A model generated the notes under the pieces. That model did no database searches. It saw nothing but the letters and a program-made list of their open reading frames with translations, and was not told the origin of the DNA. The translations under genes and the position numbers were made by a program. A DNA stretch of 8,596 bases, taken from assembly GCA_041484525.1 (NCBI GenBank), contig JBGPHT010000235.1, positions 1 through 8,596 on the forward strand, given 5' to 3'. This document shows, one piece after another, positions 7,115-8,596 of the stretch (positions are counted from its first letter, which is position 1; the number at the start of each line of letters is the position of its first letter). This DNA is from JBGPHT01 sp041484525 (GTDB lineage: Bacteria > Acidobacteriota > Terriglobia > Bryobacterales > Bryobacteraceae).

Positions 7115-8596
7115 GTGCTGCTGGGCCGCTACATCTTCCGCGAAGTGGTCCCGAGCTCGGTGCTGGGCACGGTGCTGGCGACCTTCGTTATTTTCCTTCA
7201 CGGCATCGATCCGGTTCTCGAGCCGCTGGTGGGCAGCAGCAACACCACCATCGAAACGGCCGTTCGGGTTCTGATGCTGGCCTTGCCGGCATTGTTGCCG
7301 TACACCATCCCGTTCGGCGTGCTGGTCGGCATCCTCATCGGCCTCGGCCGGCTGGCAAGCGACGGCGAGATCATCGCCATGCGCGCCGCTGGGGTTTCCA
7401 GCCGCAAGGTGATCGCGCCGGTGCTGGCGTTTGCCCTGATCGGCGCCGCGCTGGCCGGCCTGATGTCGCTCCGCTGGACGCCGCGCTCCATCCGCGAGAG
7501 CACCGCCATCATCAACCAGTTGATGGCGAACCAGCTCTCGGCGGAGATCCGGCCGCGCGTTTTCGAAGTCAACTTCCCGAACACAATTCTTTATATCGGC
7601 GATGTCGAACGCTTCCCGAGCCAGCCCGGCCAGCCGCCGGTGGCGCGGTGGCACCCCGTATTCATCGCCGATCTGACGCCGCCCGAGCAGCGGTCGAACG
7701 GCGTTGGGCCGGGTGCGGACGGGCCGCTGGTGACCGTGTCGCGCGAGGCCATGGCCGTTTCCGATCCCGTGAACAACCGGCTGCTGCTTTCGCTGCGCGA
7801 CTACTCGACGCACGAGATGGGCAGGGACCGGGTGGCGCACGATATCGGCGCCGAACACGGGCAACAGGCGCTCTACGCCGAGCCTCCGCGGCAGAGGACG
7901 CTGCCTTCGTCGGCCATGAATACCGGCCAGTTGATGCAGTACCGCGGGACGGATGCGATCGAGATGCGGATCGAACTGCATCGCCGCTTCGCGCTGCCGG
8001 TGGCGTGCCTGATGCTGGCGCTGGTGGGAATTCCGCTCGGCATCACGACTGCGAAAGGCGGCAAATCCGCCGGATACGTGACGGCGGTGCTGCTGACGTT
8101 TTTCTGCTACCACCTCTCGTCGATCACGCTGATCGGCCTCGCCAAGCAGAGGACGCTGCCGGTCCCGCTCGCCGTCTGGCTGCCGGATGCCGCGTTCGGA
8201 ATCGTAGGCGCGATCTTCCTTTACCGCATGGAGCGGCCGGGCGAGCGCGATCTGCTGGGCGCGCTGAAAGATCTTTTTGGACGTGCATTCGCGGCCTTCA
8301 AGCGGCGCCCCGCGGAGGATGCCGAACTCCCGCGTCGGGCCCGGGCCGCGTGGCGGCTGCGTCTGCTTCCGCAGATTGTGGACACGTACATCCTCTCGAA
8401 TTTTCTGTTTTACGTGACCCTGTGGCTGGCTGGCTTCGTGTCTCTGACGCTGGTCTACAGCTTCTTCGAGCTGATGCCGGACATGGTGCGGAACAAGATC
8501 CCGATGGTCAAGATGTTCACGTACCTGCTGTTTCTGATTCCCAATCTCATCTACCTTTCGCTGCCGTTCAGCATTCTGGTCGCCGTGCTCGTGACC
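7115..8596 (+). CDS. lptF: LptF/LptG family LPS-export permease, apparent two-unit fusion, 3' partial
   Basis: The frame is open for 494 codons to the right edge, so the gene is incomplete. LptF and LptG are inner-membrane permeases that, with the ATPase LptB, pull lipopolysaccharide out of the inner membrane toward LptC and LptA. Residues 1-370 form a full unit: N-terminal RYIFRE, helices near 11-30, 51-78 and 99-118, a soluble periplasmic (beta-jellyroll) part about 145-260, then helices near 294-312, 320-343 and 352-370 with the family-typical LVGIPLGITTAKGGKSAGYV stretch. After a charged linker (about 371-420, rich in R/K/E), a second N-terminal unit starts at DTYILSNF (423-430), with helices near 428-450 and 469-494. 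I checked the frame at every 60-base line through the junction and found no stop. The GTG at 7115 is the first start after the in-frame TAG of the previous gene, six bases away. There is no clear Shine-Dalgarno, suggesting translation coupled to tldE. Confidence 0.9.
   Translation, partial: MLLGRYIFREVVPSSVLGTVLATFVIFLHGIDPVLEPLVGSSNTTIETAVRVLMLALPALLPYTIPFGVLVGILIGLGRLASDGEIIAMRAAGVSSRKVIAPVLAFALIGAALAGLMSLRWTPRSIRESTAIINQLMANQLSAEIRPRVFEVNFPNTILYIGDVERFPSQPGQPPVARWHPVFIADLTPPEQRSNGVGPGADGPLVTVSREAMAVSDPVNNRLLLSLRDYSTHEMGRDRVAHDIGAEHGQQALYAEPPRQRTLPSSAMNTGQLMQYRGTDAIEMRIELHRRFALPVACLMLALVGIPLGITTAKGGKSAGYVTAVLLTFFCYHLSSITLIGLAKQRTLPVPLAVWLPDAAFGIVGAIFLYRMERPGERDLLGALKDLFGRAFAAFKRRPAEDAELPRRARAAWRLRLLPQIVDTYILSNFLFYVTLWLAGFVSLTLVYSFFELMPDMVRNKIPMVKMFTYLLFLIPNLIYLSLPFSILVAVLVT

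Noticed and set aside
6749..8113. 454-codon antisense open frame across the end of tldE and the permease
   Set aside because: Both plus-strand genes are clear from family motifs. The antisense product is low-complexity Arg/His/Gln-rich and spans two genes.

Overview
The window is GC-rich (by eye in the low to mid 60s percent) apart from its first ~120 bases, which I counted at about 47% GC. It holds six protein-coding genes and no RNA gene, insertion sequence or CRISPR array that I can see. An LPS-export permease shows a diderm bacterium. The secreted TldD/TldE pair, the fused LptF-LptG permease, the GC content and the frequent GTG/TTG starts fit a soil-type Acidobacteriota (Bryobacterales/Solibacter-like). 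That placement is inference, not proof.

Layout. Bases 1-175 are a lower-GC stretch with one weak open frame running in from the left edge. Minus strand, 176-2221: an M3 oligopeptidase A (PrlC-type) with all zinc-site residues intact. A 94-bp divergent spacer (2222-2315) holds a plausible promoter for it and leads into a plus-strand 2H phosphoesterase of the 2'-5' RNA ligase/LigT type (2316-2903). A perfect 14-bp palindrome sits on the stop codon of that gene. Next come an orphan NarL/FixJ-type response regulator with an incomplete receiver site (2993-3625) and a small hairpin (3631-3650).

From 3669 to the right edge is one tight operon-like block. It starts with a secreted TldD-type zinc metallopeptidase (3669-5372). 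A secreted paralogue that has lost every zinc ligand (TldE/PmbA-like, 5369-7108) overlaps it by 4 bp. Six bases later begins an LptF/LptG permease (7115 to beyond 8596), whose reading frame continues without a stop from one complete permease unit into a second.

Working together: TldD and TldE are known to form a heterodimeric peptidase in which only TldD carries metal. Here both carry signal peptides, so the complex should act outside the cytoplasm. Its linkage to the lipopolysaccharide extraction permease suggests, without proving, a role in envelope maintenance. The M3 peptidase is expected to degrade small peptides in the cytoplasm. Nothing here is a clearly new system; the exported TldD/TldE pair coupled to a fused Lpt permease is the most unusual part.
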